Shown: positions 24,376-36,358 of the stretch, piece by piece
Position numbering within the stretch: the first letter of the stretch is position 1
Layout of the letters: each line of letters begins with the position of its first letter
NCBI GenBank assembly: GCA_004352715.1
Contig: SCFE01000002.1
Span: forward strand, 3,958,020 to 4,022,019
Reading direction: 5' to 3'
Origin: Hofstenia miamia
Lineage: Eukaryota > Xenacoelomorpha > Acoela
Length of the DNA stretch: 64,000 nt
Program-made: the position numbers and the translations under genes
Notes under the pieces: model-generated
The model's input: only the letters and a program-made list of their open reading frames with translations
Told to the model about the DNA's origin: nothing
The model's database searches: none

Positions 24376-25394
24376 TAGGTTAATATTTTCATGCACGTGA
24401 AGTACACGAATATTTTTTATAACAAATTTGCTCCATGGCATAGAATCACACATAATTATAGATGCGTCTAAATCCAAGGATTCCCAAATTTCACAATAGA
24501 CTTGCAGCAAAGTGCCTTTGAATGTGGACAAAACGGTTGATAGCTTTAAATGTACAATGAGGTATTTGGAGTTAAAATAAGTCTTCTAGTAGCAAACAAC
24601 AATCCATCTTAGCCAATAAATTCAGTTATATGCCTATTCTTATTTGATTAAAAGAAATTTGATTTACAACGCAATGTTGATACAGTATATTTAATGTATA
24701 CCGGTGTTGGGGGATATTTCCCAAGAAGCGTTGAGCAAATTCTATCCGGGCTTGAATTTTTGGTGTCATAGTGGCGGGATGAAGGCAGCCATACGGTTTA
24801 TTTGATAAATTTCAAGTAAGCACAATTATGCATCTTACACATCTTATTAAATGAAGCTTTTTAAAATTATTTTATCAACCTTATTCACACTTCTTTTGAC
24901 TTAATTTCAAATTTGTTCAATTATCATTTATTAATCATAATTTATGATGGGCATTTGACATACATAAAGGGTTGGTTAGGGTAAAATTACCCCACTTTCT
25001 TATTTTCCGTTCTAGTGAGCCAATTAGTCCATAATTTTGCATGTGGCAAGCCTGAACATCAATCTTTACAAAAAAGCATTATTTGTCCAATGTTAGGCAT
25101 AATTTTTGCTGACGTCAGCACTTTTTAGAACCAGGTTTTGATCTTTAATAATTTTAGGATTACTTTTTGCCACCTGATTACTAATAGCCTAAAATAATTT
25201 TTTTCTGATTATGATCAAAGAAATATACCTCATAGACATATACACACTCATTTACAAGCCACAAAATTCAAAATACTGGCCAATAGAGGAGGTAAGTTTA
25301 CATTCAAAACAATATAAATTCATAAAAATGCAAACTTTTCCCAATAAACAATAAAACGTTTTATACCCCTCTTATAATGGTATAACACGTTGTA

Positions 25395-25690
25395 CGACGT
25401 CTTAAGATACGTCTTCTAAATGTCGTATTAAACACCATTTCTAAATGTTGCTGAATGCCATCTAGTGTCCACCAAATAATGTTCTGAAACGTCTTCTAAA
25501 CGTCTTCTAGATGTCTTCTAAACATCTTCTAAACGTCTTCTAAACGTCTTCTAAACGTCTTCTATACGTCTTCTAGACGTCTTCTAAACGTCTTCTAGAC
25601 GTCTTCTAAACGTCTTCTAGACGTCTTCTAAGCGTCTTCTATACGTTTTCTAGACGTCTTCTAAACGTTTTCTAGACGTTTTCTAGACGT
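25395..25690. repeat. Left array of 11-bp unit acgtcttctaa
   Basis: More than 15 imperfect copies of ACGTCTTCTAA or ACGTCTTCTAG in a row, decaying to acgttttctag at the right edge. It lies inside the inverted-repeat element. Confidence 0.9.
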
Positions 25691-26473
25691 TTTCTAAATA
25701 TTTTTAAGCTATTTTTAGGCTATTCATAAGAGTTTTGTAAACAATTTCCAAATGGGTGTTACAATTTGGTCCGGTTTTTTAATTCTCCACATCAGTGACT
25801 CTCTTTGTCAAGCAATTCAATAGTGCATGAATGCGTTTACATTTGTTCATCATGATGAAATCGTTTAACGAATTCAATAGATTCCTAATATAAACTCCCA
25901 TAGAATTGAAAGCAAATGTTAATTTAATAATCGGAATGTGCACATTAACATGAACTTGCGCAAGTCAAAATATAACTGCCACATGTAATATATAAAAATA
26001 AATTATATAAATATGGAGTGGGCTGTCAGAGGCAGACATCCTTTAACATAATATTTTGCTTATGCGCTAACCGCATAAAGGCAGATTGCTATTGCATATA
26101 TAGATATATATATATATATATATAAATACTGTATATATATATATATATATGTATATATTTATTTATATATACACATGTATGTATACTACCTTAGAAAATA
26201 GCGTTAAATATTATATAGTGTACTACACCACTAAGGCTGCAAGAATCAACATTGATATGAAAAACTAATGTCACTTTGTAAACCGCGTTTCTTTACCCAA
26301 AATTTATGGGGCTTTCTTTATAATATTTGGCCTTGTCGCTTAAATATCAGCAATAATTACAGCAAACATCTGGTCTGTGTTAATTAGGTTAGGTAAATTG
26401 CTGAAGTTAGCCTATTATTTTTTATATTACTTGATAAATATCAGCAAAAAGAAACCATGTAAACAGGCGCTTT

Positions 26474-27450
26474 CAATATTGAATACGTCAAATTAAACCA
26501 ACATAAGGAATAATGTGAACTAAATTCCCGCCATTGCAATTGTCAAATGAAATAAACACGAGGAATCGCTGTTGAACCAATATAATCGATGCTTTAGATA
26601 TTTAATATGTGAATATTCAAGTTATTATAACGTCTTCTAGACGTCTTCTAAACGACTTCTAAACGTCTTCTAGACGTCTTCTAAACGTCTTCTAAACCAT
26701 TTCTAAACGTCTTAAAGACGTTTTCTACACCTGACATAGATGCCATTTCCAAACGTCTTCTAGACGTCTTCTAAACGTCTTCTAAACCATTTTAAGACGT
26801 GTTATAAGACGTCTTCTAAACGTTTTATTGTTTATTGGGTTGTAGTAATCCGAAGAAGTTGGTGTTAGACATTATCAAAGAAAAATGTTTGAAAACATTT
26901 TTATCCTACCACTATATTGCCACATTACTTTGTTCCATGGTACCATACAAAGGTTACAGAGTAAACTAAAAAAGTAGTTGAAAAATACGTAAGGGAACAT
27001 TTGAAGGAATTAAACTCTGAACCTGGAGTGGTAGTTGAAAAAGATTACGAAGCGTCAAATGGAAATTCAATTCGAGNCAATATTGAATACGTCAAATTAA
27101 ACCAACATAAGGAATAATGTGAACTAAATTCCCGCCATTGCAATTGTCAAATGAAATAAACACGAGGAATCGCTGTTGAACCAATATAATCGATGCTTTA
27201 GATATTTAATATGTGAATATTCAAGTTATTATAACGTCTTCTAGACGTCTTCTAAACGACTTCTAAACGTCTTCTAGACGTCTTCTAAACGTCTTCTAAA
27301 CCATTTCTAAACGTCTTAAAGACGTTTTCTACACCTGACATAGATGCCATTTCCAAACGTCTTCTAGACGTCTTCTAAACGTCTTCTAAACCATTTTAAG
27401 ACGTGTTATAAGACGTCTTCTAAACGTTTTATTGTTTATTGGGTTGTAGT
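26474..27450. repeat. 373-bp block duplicated across the single N at 27077
   Basis: 26474-26846 recurs at 27078-27450 with no difference that I noticed (offset 604). The second copy begins immediately after the N. It includes the right array and right terminal repeat of the inverted-repeat element. The most likely cause is a contig end that overlaps the preceding contig or an alternative haplotype. Confidence 0.9.
26630..26825. repeat. Right array of 11-bp unit acgtcttctaa
   Basis: The same unit in the same orientation as the left array, interrupted by aaccatttctaaacg and gatgccatttccaaacg spacers. It is repeated again at 27234-27429. Confidence 0.9.
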
Positions 27451-27454
27451 TATC

Positions 27455-28356
27455 AAGTATTTATTCCTAATAAATTTATCGCACTACAAATATGTAAAAT
27501 AAGTACTAAAAATATAAGAATCTCAGGAGCTACATTAAATATTACATAATGTAAGGTTCCATGAAACGGTTAAATTTACTAACAATTAGCAATAATTCTT
27601 GGTTTTTAGTTGCAAATTGTGCCTCTGATGTATTTGGCTTCAATGACAGTGATACCTTTATTTATGTTTCTGATAGATTTACAGGCATTTTACAAGGATT
27701 GTCTTCAATATTGTTGACTTTTTGATTTTCTAAGTTTTCACACCAAGGGAGTGGAGTCACGTTAGAAGCATTATTTGGTATAACAAATACATCCAATCAA
27801 TCAGAGTAGTAGTAACCTTAAACATATAACTTTACAGTCATAACATCCATTTTTCAAAAAAATGGGATTTTGAAGTCATTTGGGCTTTACATTATCTGTC
27901 ATGGCGTCATCGATATGTTCCTCACTACTGTTTTCACCATCTTTGAAAGACTAGATGCACTTCCATTACCCAGTAAATTTTTATGCCAAAACTTTATGAA
28001 AATGCGCAAGACTAAATTCGATGCAAGTAAAATTCTAGGCGGGTTTTTTGGTTTATCTCCATTTTCTATAATAATCAAATATGTACAAGGCGGGGTAAGT
28101 TTACCCCACCCCAACATAATTAGGGTTAATACTTTACCTTCTAGACATGGTAAGCACTTGTTGTAATAACTAATAAATTGTACAGTACATTTATATACAT
28201 GCAATAACAGCTAATTTGTTTTGTTTATAAGATTTGTAATATGTACATAAATGATAAAACAGATACGCAACCTCGACCTCAAACCTCGATGTTAACCGCT
28301 CAATGGTCTAAGATTGACATCAAAATCTGTCTTGATTAATCAAATTATATACATAT

Positions 28357-28387
<31 letters not shown>

Positions 28388-28440
28388 TCTCTGTGGCTAT
28401 AGAGGCTTAATTTAAAAATTTAGTGTACTTTATCCGGAAA
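27455..28440. other. Region with weak minus-strand coding look, unidentified
   Basis: The minus frame 28204-27899 includes ILLASNLVLRIFIKFWHK and continues, after stops, as NNASNVTPLPWCENLENQK and ATKNQELLLIVSKF down to about 27570. The string reads like decayed protein, possibly a transposase, but I cannot assign a family. A GGGGTAAGTTTACCCC hairpin lies at 28092-28107. Confidence 0.3.
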
Positions 28441-28511
28441 GAAGTTCACTTATTTAGATAATGGCGAAATTATGAAATTATATTTTGTCCAGACTTTGTG
28501 GACACCCTGTA
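28440..28511. mobile_element. Mariner-like terminal repeat, solo
   Basis: The reverse complement of the end reads TACAGGGTGTCCACAAAGTC, the layout of mariner/Tc1 ends (TA then CAGGGT). No partner end or transposase was found nearby, so only a terminus remains. Confidence 0.5.
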
Positions 28512-28519
28512 TATTGTGG

Positions 28520-29335
28520 CATAACTGCATCATTCATCTATTTTAATTTCGACATTGGTAATAATATGAACTTTGTGCATTACAATGATCAATTCATAAT
28601 TAGATAAATTTAGTTCTTTGTAAACTGTGCAATTTTAGCTTAATTATTTCCGTTAATTATTACGCAGTATTTTTGTTATAGTTTAAAAGGTTATTTTACA
28701 GAACCTGTCTTATTTACTCATGTTAGCACCGGTGTACTCTTATATAATTTCTTTACCAGTTTTTGTTCGTATATATTAGTGTGATCTTTTGATTTTGTTT
28801 CAGTCAATTTGGCTTTTCATTTATTCTCAGTAAAATCGTTTTACTTTTTTATCTTGACTTTATTTTATTAAAATTTATGTGTCTCTAAATTCGCCTGCGT
28901 AGGGGCACCCAGACGTGGTACAACTTGACTTGCATGTCACTAACTTAGGTTAGGTATACGGCTAGGGATGTTGCTGTACTGCATTTCATTCGTAAATAAA
29001 AATAACCTTTATTGCTATCACTGAAATTGCACGAGATGAGGAACGCACTGAGTGTAGGTTTTTTACTTAACATGTAGGTTTCACTCACTGCACCCAAGAG
29101 TTAGGGTTTATTATTATTTATCTTAAATAGGGCTCTAGTCTTATACGACTCTTTCTTAAGGTTATCTGTATCAGGTCGGCCGAGTGTTGCCACTCTTCCC
29201 TTAAACGATTTCCTGATTACTTTTAACTTTTATTAGGATAAGGTATTATTACAGGAAGAGTTCATTCTTAATTTGTAGCACTGGTAAATCCATGCTTCGA
29301 CTCGAAACCCTCAATAGATAGATTAGTAGGATTGC
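28520..29335. other. Intergenic DNA, no gene recognised
   Basis: Slightly higher GC near 28900-29200 (gcgtaggggcacccagacgt), but no family recognised. Confidence 0.4.
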
Positions 29336-29340
29336 TAGCT

Positions 29341-29845
29341 CAGAGATGGAATGGGATCCAAAATTTTAAGATCCGATCTTATCCGGATTCGAACTTTCAT
29401 GATCCGGATCCGAATTTTTAACAATTTAATTTTCAATCCGAAACTGATCCGAATTTAAGTAAGTATTCTAACAATTAACAAGCATTGACTTAAAAATATT
29501 TGTTTTTTAATGCGAATAGAAAATTTTAAGTGCTTCAACACTATCTTGAGATAAAAATTGGACATATATTTACAAAATAGTGCATGCAAATCAACTTATT
29601 TGTAGGCTCTGTAATAATCTAGTTCCTCAAATTGCCATATACTATAATCATAATATATTTATAGATTTTAAATAGTTGAGTTTCTTATAGTATTACCTAC
29701 CATTGTAATATTTTGTCCAAATTGAAAAATAACCACTTTGCAATGTCACTATTAATTGAAGTTGTTCCAAACAAAATAAACTTACTTCAAAATTGTAGCT
29801 AGGGCATTAAAAACAAGAGTAGTACAAATGTCAAATTAAAAACAA

Positions 29846-29882
<37 letters not shown>

Positions 29883-30642
29883 CAAGATATTAAAAAAATT
29901 GACGTAGTGTATTAAAATCAGTAACAGAAAAATTAATTTTTCAAACAAAATTTATGATTTAAATATCAGTTTTGAATTTTACTAAATCGGATTAAAAATT
30001 TTAAGTTATATAACTGCAAAATTAAATAATTTAATACCCTATTAAGTTTGCCGACGGTATGGTTCAATAAGCATTGGTGTATTAGTGATTATAATGATGA
30101 CAAACCTTCTAAGTACTAAATTGATCTTGGCATGGCAAGTTGCTTAAAATACATATTTAAATATGATTTTTTTGAATAAAAAGCATCCCAAATTATATTA
30201 GAATTTTTACATTTTGGCACTTTTCAAAAAGCTAAGGTATTCCCCTTGCTTCTTTGTGTTCTGTGCTTTTTCTTTGACATACATATTATAGAGAATCCTT
30301 TTCATAATTCTGCTTTTCCATTTGCAAGTTTGTCCCAACAAATGTTTTTGGTTGCTTTACTATTTTATCATTATGTGATGGCCACCATGAATCGCATTTT
30401 CAGATTTGAAGTATTCGTCACCAATTTTATAAGTTGTTGGAAAGATAAGGCTGAACCTGTTGTATGAAAAATAAATTTCAATTGCAAAATTTTGACATAG
30501 ATTAAGATTATTAACACACTTAAATAGGGATTCAATGTAAAAATGAGTGTAATTTATAAAATGTACAAATACACAAGTTTTAAGAATTTTTAGATCCGAA
30601 GTTTCTTAAAATGAAGATCCGATCCGTAACCGATCCGATCCG

Positions 30643-30646
<4 letters not shown>
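29341..30646. mobile_element. Non-autonomous hAT-like element with GATCCG subterminal repeats
   Basis: Begins CAGAGATGGAATGGGATCC, a typical hAT terminus. Clusters of ATCCGGAT and GATCCGA follow at 29369-29450. Matching clusters (gatccgatccgtaaccgat) lie at 30594-30643, just before a (TA)n tract that has replaced the right terminus. The 73-codon frame at 30246 inside it is not recognised. No target duplication can be shown. Confidence 0.55.

Positions 30647-30647
<1 letters not shown>

Positions 30648-30677
<30 letters not shown>
30648..30677. repeat. (TA)n microsatellite
   Basis: TA tract immediately after the GATCCG cluster, where the right hAT end would be expected. Confidence 0.95.
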
Positions 30678-30681
<4 letters not shown>

Positions 30682-31649
30682 AAGATAAAAAGTGAAACAG
30701 AGGTAGATAGATAGACGAAAAATTTGCATTTACATTATTGCACTATTTGATATTATGAATGAAAAGAAAACATCTGTACATTTCAGATTTGGAAACAGCG
30801 GAAAATTTCAATGTCGTCAACAACTAAATATAAGCTCTTTTCAAATAGAAAATTGGATGTGGTGATACAAAGAATAGAAATTGCATAGTGCAAGCCTTAG
30901 ACTATTAAAACTATGTATATTTCTGAAAAAATACAAATTTCCGTTTTTTCTATATAAAATTTCTTTGCATAACTTTAATCAGCCTTGCATTTTTCAGTGA
31001 ATATAAATTATGAACGCCTTAGTTGGCTTAGCTGTTTATAATTGTATAACAGTTAAAGTATATTCAACTTCAATTGGCACAATAAATTATCATGATTCAT
31101 TATTGTGGTAATTATAACCTCACTTTAGATTTGAAAAATAAACAACTCGAGAAATCTATAGGTATTTTGTAGGTTATCCCCTAGTAATTTGTGTCGTAAT
31201 TTTCCCAATTGTTATTTGCATTTGAGGTGTTATAAACCAAAGTTCTTTCCACTCTGGTTTGAGCGACTTTCCAGTGTAAGAAAAATGCATACATTCAAAT
31301 TTTTTTACTTTTATGAAATTTTTTAGACTTCAAGTTTAAATTCTTAAATTTAATTAATTTTTTCAAAATTTTTCACTTTCAAAAAAAACCAATAGTCAAT
31401 TAAAAATGCACAGTGAAAAAGCTGAGCAACTCAATGTTTATCAAAATTACTATGACACTTTCAATAAATAAATTTAATATTAATTCTAATTATAGTACCC
31501 TAATCTGTAGAAGCAAACAAATTGTCACAACCCTTAGATGTTCTTAGGATTTTCTCTCAAATTAGGCTTCAGATAAGCCAAGAAATAAGTTTTCATTTTT
31601 GGCTGGTAAGTGGGTGGCATAATTCTTCCTTGGAAATTTCAAACCAGCT

Positions 31650-31691
31650 GCTGGCAGGTAACAGCCTGCCCATAACCCGTTCCATCTCTGG
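31650..31691. mobile_element. Solo hAT-type right terminus
   Basis: The reverse complement reads CAGAGATGGAACGGGTTATG, close to the left end at 29341 (CAGAGATGGAATGGG). The flanking 8-mers TGCTAGCT and GTAAAACT do not match, so I do not pair the two with confidence. Confidence 0.4.
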
Positions 31692-31699
31692 TAAAACTA

Positions 31700-32985
31700 T
31701 TGCACTCCGTCACATGACTATTCTAAATGGGGAACTTTATATGTGTTCCAAAGATGTATTTAAATTAAGTTGTAATTTCAATTTACTTTTTAATTCAACC
31801 TTCAATGAGCTGGTTTTGTTTTATACTATTTAGTTACCTTTTTAGATCTACAGGTGTTGCCAATCATTATTAATTATTTAATTAATTATATTTAGTAATG
31901 CAAGTTATTATTTATTTTAAGTTAATGAAGTGTTTGTGTTTTATTGTGCTTGGAGACACGTGCATGAATGCGTCCCCAGAATTGGCTTATGAGGAGCTAC
32001 TAATCGTTTAAGCTTCAATTGGTTTATGGCCCTTCTTTTTTCTCCTTCCAGTCAAGTGTATCTCCACGTAGGTTGATTAGGGCTAAGCTTCTTATTTTTC
32101 ACACAGGCTTGCTTTTAACTACCTATATTACTAAATGTGGGCTGACTAGTAGGTTAATTTGTACAATTGCTAAATAGTGATCAATTTATGAAGCACCAGT
32201 TAAAGACAATGTCATCGCCTTCAATGTTGGATTCTCATGACGAAGAAGTAGAAAAGTCTTCCGGTCGGCGTTCGGTCAAGGTGCTGTGACTAAATAGAAT
32301 ATTATTTAATTACTACTCTGAGCAGTTGCAGTCTATTTATTATTAGGAATAGGCAAATTATGTAGGGCCCCTTGCAATTGTAGACATATCGTGGCTTTAC
32401 TGACGATACATCTACTCCACGACCCTTTGCCATTTCTACAGAATACTTTCTGTATCTCTGCAGTAGGTCTTGCCTTGCCTTTTTATAGTAGGGCTGCTAA
32501 ATATAATTTGAAGAAAGTTTTGCACATTCAAAAAAGAAAGGAATATAATGTTTTGCACTGGTTGTTGACCCTGTACGCAGTGTCTATTTACTGAAATCCT
32601 AATGAAGTTAATATTTAGCACTAGAAAATGAAAAAAAATTTATAAAAATTTGTTGGGTGGTGAACGTTTGCCAGCACAAATTAATTTAGGAACCAGAGTA
32701 TAATTTATGAATTAGCAAAAATTTTTCATTGAGCATTTCATATAATTAATAGAATCCTTTTGTTGGTCTTAGCATAATTTACTATACTTTTCGATCAAAT
32801 GTACAAACTCTAAAAATGTGCAATGTTTAATCCTTGATTACGCATTGTTCTAATTTGAAAAAGCATCGTTCGATATCATCAGGCATGGGCAACATCTTGA
32901 TACGTTTGAAAACCTTTTGAGAATCTAGTTAGCCCATGCTGATTGCATAGAAATATAAATAGGCTTGAGTATTCATACCCTGGGA
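31700..32985. other. AT-rich intergenic DNA, no gene recognised
   Basis: A short frame at 32391-32594 (plus) has no recognisable domain. Nothing else is supported. Confidence 0.45.
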
Positions 32986-32988
32986 TAT

Positions 32989-33500
32989 GTTAGGACCAGA
33001 CTTGTCAACGAGCNNNNNNNNNNNNNNNNNNNNNNNNNNNNNNNNNNNNNNNNNNNNNNNNNNNNNNNNNNNNNNNNNNNNNNNNNNNNNNNNNNNNNNN
33101 NNNNNNNNNNNNNNNNNNNNNNNNNNNNNNNNNNNNNNNNNNNNGAGCCGTAATTTCTAAGCTCGGCTCGTTTAAATTTTAGTAAGTTCGGCTCGGCTCG
33201 CCACAGAAAATCTTTCAATGAGGCTCGTTTCATCTCGGTATTTTTTTTAAAAATATTGTGCTTTAAGAATTTTTTCAATTGCTCTTCCTATTATTTAATA
33301 AACATTTCTAAAATACGATTATAAGTAAGGAACATTTGATGAAAAAATAAGAAAAATCTGCATAATCAAATTAACAAGCAGCACTATAAATTTGGTTTGC
33401 TTAAAAACGGCTCGTTTTGGGATCATTGTATATCCAATACTCTGCTCAAGCTTGGCTTGGCTCGTTAGAAGCTCGGCTCGTTGACAAGTCTGGTTAGGAC
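32989..33500. mobile_element. hAT MITE with perfect 8-bp target duplication
   Basis: GTTAGGAC occurs at 32989-32996 and 33493-33500. It flanks an element at 32997-33492 whose ends are perfect 17-bp inverted repeats, CAGACTTGTCAACGAGC. Inside are further copies of GCTCGGCTCG, the low-complexity subterminal motif seen in Charlie-type hAT elements. A 131-base gap (33014-33144) hides the sequence just inside the left end. There is no transposase. Confidence 0.95.
33014..33144. other. Assembly gap, 131 N
   Basis: Unsequenced bases inside the hAT MITE. The gap begins right after the left inverted repeat, probably because of the GCTCGGCTCG repeats. Confidence 1.
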
Positions 33501-33509
33501 TTTTACTGA

Positions 33510-36345
33510 AATGTTGAGTTAATACTCTTACTTGATCTCGGCACATTCATGCCCCTAGCTCTTGTAGGTTTGTTGAAATTACGAATCCTTTTCATATTAT
33601 GACTAATAATGTTTTGACCATTTGAAAAAGTAAAGTAGTTGAGATGAGTTTCCGTTCACTCGCTTAAAGTACTGTAATCAAAATTTTCATCTTATAAAGC
33701 TGCAGCGGAACAATTTCTTACGATTTTTATGATTTTATATAAACGCAGATTTCATATCAGTAAAGCTAGTGAGTAAAAAATTCAAATACCGATGCAAGAT
33801 TATTTGCTAAATTTTGGCAAACTCTTGCAATGAGTAATGATGAGAATGAACTTTCTAGATAATCAAAATTTAATATTTTCCTGTAAGTGAATTTACACAA
33901 GCTTTGTTTCTAGTAGCAGATAAATTTCAAAGTGCTTAGAATTACCAATTTACCACTTGGCTTCGATATCCTATAAATTTAGACATTTCAAGCCATCAGT
34001 AATATTAGAAATTTACTGCTCCCTCAAAATCCTTGGGAAAATATTTGTAACAACAGGGCATGACAATCATATTAGCAGAGGCTCAAAGTACGAGATTAGA
34101 TTATCGTATTAGCAATGCTCCAATTTACGGCAGCTAGTTGGCGTAGAATTGAAAGATTTTCGAAACGCCTAGTTGATAATATAACTAGGCTATCTTTTCC
34201 TAATCTTTAACATCATTCAACAATCAATTTTTGGTGTCAGGATTATCTATATTAAGAAAGCGTTCATATCAGGGTTGCCGTTAAAGTATGGCCATATGTG
34301 ACAAGACGAAATTTGTTTGGCCTTCATAATGGCCATATTTTTAATTTCATTGTTACACTATGGCCATAAAGTAAAATTTGGTTAGTGGTGGTAGAATGTC
34401 TGTTGAATATATATATATATACATATATATATATATGGCAATGGCAATTTATTACAATAATTTCTAATATTTACCTAAATAAATACTAAATTGTAAGCTG
34501 AAATCAGACTAAGGAATACAATTTGTATGTACTGATATCCCATACATTTTATTCGGTTGCTCGTACATTTTGAAACGTTCAGAAACAATTTTTAAAATAA
34601 ATGAATTTTTTTATTGTCTTCCAATGCAATACGCTTTCTTTCTGTTAACAATAAAAAACAAAAAATGGTTAATATTTGTTTTGTTTGTAATCTACTATTA
34701 TATAAATGGGAAACGAATTCATCTTCATAGTAGTTGTTTGCAATCAACTGAAGCCTGTAACAAGTTTTGCCACATCTCTAGAAGTTGCTATCTAATCAAA
34801 GTGGTTTTCTCGTTCAAAAAATCTGTAGCTAACAAAATTAGTCAATCATTGTAAATCTACGTTTATTCAATGAACGTTTTTTAATAAATTCATGTTTTAC
34901 ATTGTAATTGAAGTTTATAATATATTTAGCAAAGCAGTTAAAATTGAGTTGCCAAGTGCATAACACAAAAATAAACTTTGAGTCTTAAGCAAAAATAGTT
35001 TACATTTTCTTTTAAGTTGAAGTTTACATAAGCAAATTTTTCGGTTATTCGATTACACTAATAAAGTAATAACCAACAATAAAGTGGAAAGTTAATTATT
35101 TTCATATAATACGGTTTAACATTAAAATAGCATTAAATAATACACAATTGTTGTAAATTTAACCTCATTCAAAAGAAGTCATTCATAAATATCCAGACAG
35201 CTAGTACCCAATAGAAATTTGATCAGCTTTTTCGTTGTGAAAAGTTACATTATTTGGGCAGAAGTTTTACCATATATAGACATATAATACATCTCGAATA
35301 TAACCTCTGGCAAACGGATAGCAAAAATGATACGCCGGTTGTCAAATGAAATTAAGTAGATTACCATAAAGTTTCCGATTTCTAAGTATATTTTTAGAAC
35401 AAAAGCAATTGTAAGGAAACACATTATTGTGAAGCCTCTGCATAATTTAATCTCAATTTGTACATCAATATATTTTGAATGAGTGCTCTGCGATTACTAT
35501 TACTATTCAATATTTTATAATAAACATTTATAATAAGCAACTTAAGCATTGTTTATTTATAGGTTTAAGTTGATGCTTTGAAATAGACAGTTTAAAAACT
35601 GTTTAATCCTTAAATGAATGGGTGGGTGTATTTTGGCTCCAATTTTAGAAATCATTGAATTTGTGTATTGTAGAAAGCACTGTTTTCCATATATTCAAAA
35701 AAACAAGGATACATCCACCATTGATACTCCATTATTGTTTCCATTATTGACAATTCCAAAATACAATGTTGAAATTTTTTGTTGGATAACATTCATATAT
35801 AAACTAGCTGCAATCGCTATGGCTATAATTTTTACACAAACGATAATATATTGCAAAACTAATTTATATTCATTGTTTATAAGGTAAATATATTTGAAAA
35901 CATTTGATAATACTTTTTTTTGAAATCAATTGAATTTGCTTAAAATAACTATTATTGGCATATTGTTAGATATATGGCTAGGGCATTAATGGTCCAGCGA
36001 TAAAATGCCGATAATGGAAACAATAATGGGCCATTCCTATTAATTGAACTTATTCTACTCTATATAAACACTGGATAGAATATTACAATAGAAAATTATT
36101 TTACTTCAGCAAACTTTTCTGATTATATATTTTTAAAAAGTAGGAATTTGTTGGGAACACTAAGAAATTCTTGCAGAGAATTACCAGTTGAATTGTCAAA
36201 CAAAAAGGAAGAACAGCTAACACTGTTCTACATGCCTACAGAGACAGAAAATTAATAGTTTTATATATTTACATGCCAAAATTTACTGGGGTCAGTTATC
36301 ACCCCACAGATGCATAAGTGTAATTTTTCTCACCAATGCATTTAG
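33510..36345. other. AT-rich intergenic DNA with one possible mini-MITE
   Basis: Open frames at 34570-34854 and 35618-35887 (plus) are composed of background-like codons and match no family I know. A 133-bp candidate MITE at 34270-34402 is listed separately. Confidence 0.45.
34270..34402. mobile_element. Possible 133-bp hAT mini-MITE
   Basis: Starts CAGGGTTGCCG and ends in ATGTCTG. It contains three copies of ATGGCCATA. The flanking 8-mers gttcatat and ttgaatat agree at 5 of 8 positions. The terminal repeats are weak, so this is tentative. Confidence 0.3.
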
Positions 36346-36358
36346 GGTTAAAGCGATT

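Larger units (their letters stand above)
25340..26839. mobile_element. Unclassified inverted-repeat element with 11-bp tandem arrays
   Basis: CCCAATAAACAATAAAACG at 25340 is exactly inverted at the right end, 26818-26839; the perfect match is 22 bp. A subterminal segment (tataacacgt...tcttaa) is also inverted. Between the ends lie two arrays of an 11-bp unit acgtcttctaa with variants acgtcttctag. The centre (about 25700-26630) is non-coding and includes two (TA)n tracts. I could not find a target duplication, so the superfamily is open. Confidence 0.7.

Noticed and set aside
25395-25690. CRISPR-like array of short repeats
   Set aside because: The unit is 11 bp with no spacers, in an animal genome, and lies inside an inverted-repeat element.
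27870-28204. Overlapping open frames of about 100 codons on both strands
   Set aside because: No recognisable family on the plus strand. The minus strand looks like decayed protein but is broken below 27899, so I list it only as an unidentified region.
29341-31691. One 2.35-kb hAT element from 29341 to 31691
   Set aside because: The terminal 15 bp match well, but the octamers outside (TGCTAGCT, GTAAAACT) differ and the GATCCG clusters suggest the left element ends near 30646.
35618-35887. Plus-strand 89-codon frame with hydrophobic stretches
   Set aside because: Hydrophobic content is expected from AT-rich codons. There are no domain motifs and no neighbouring exons with splice signals.
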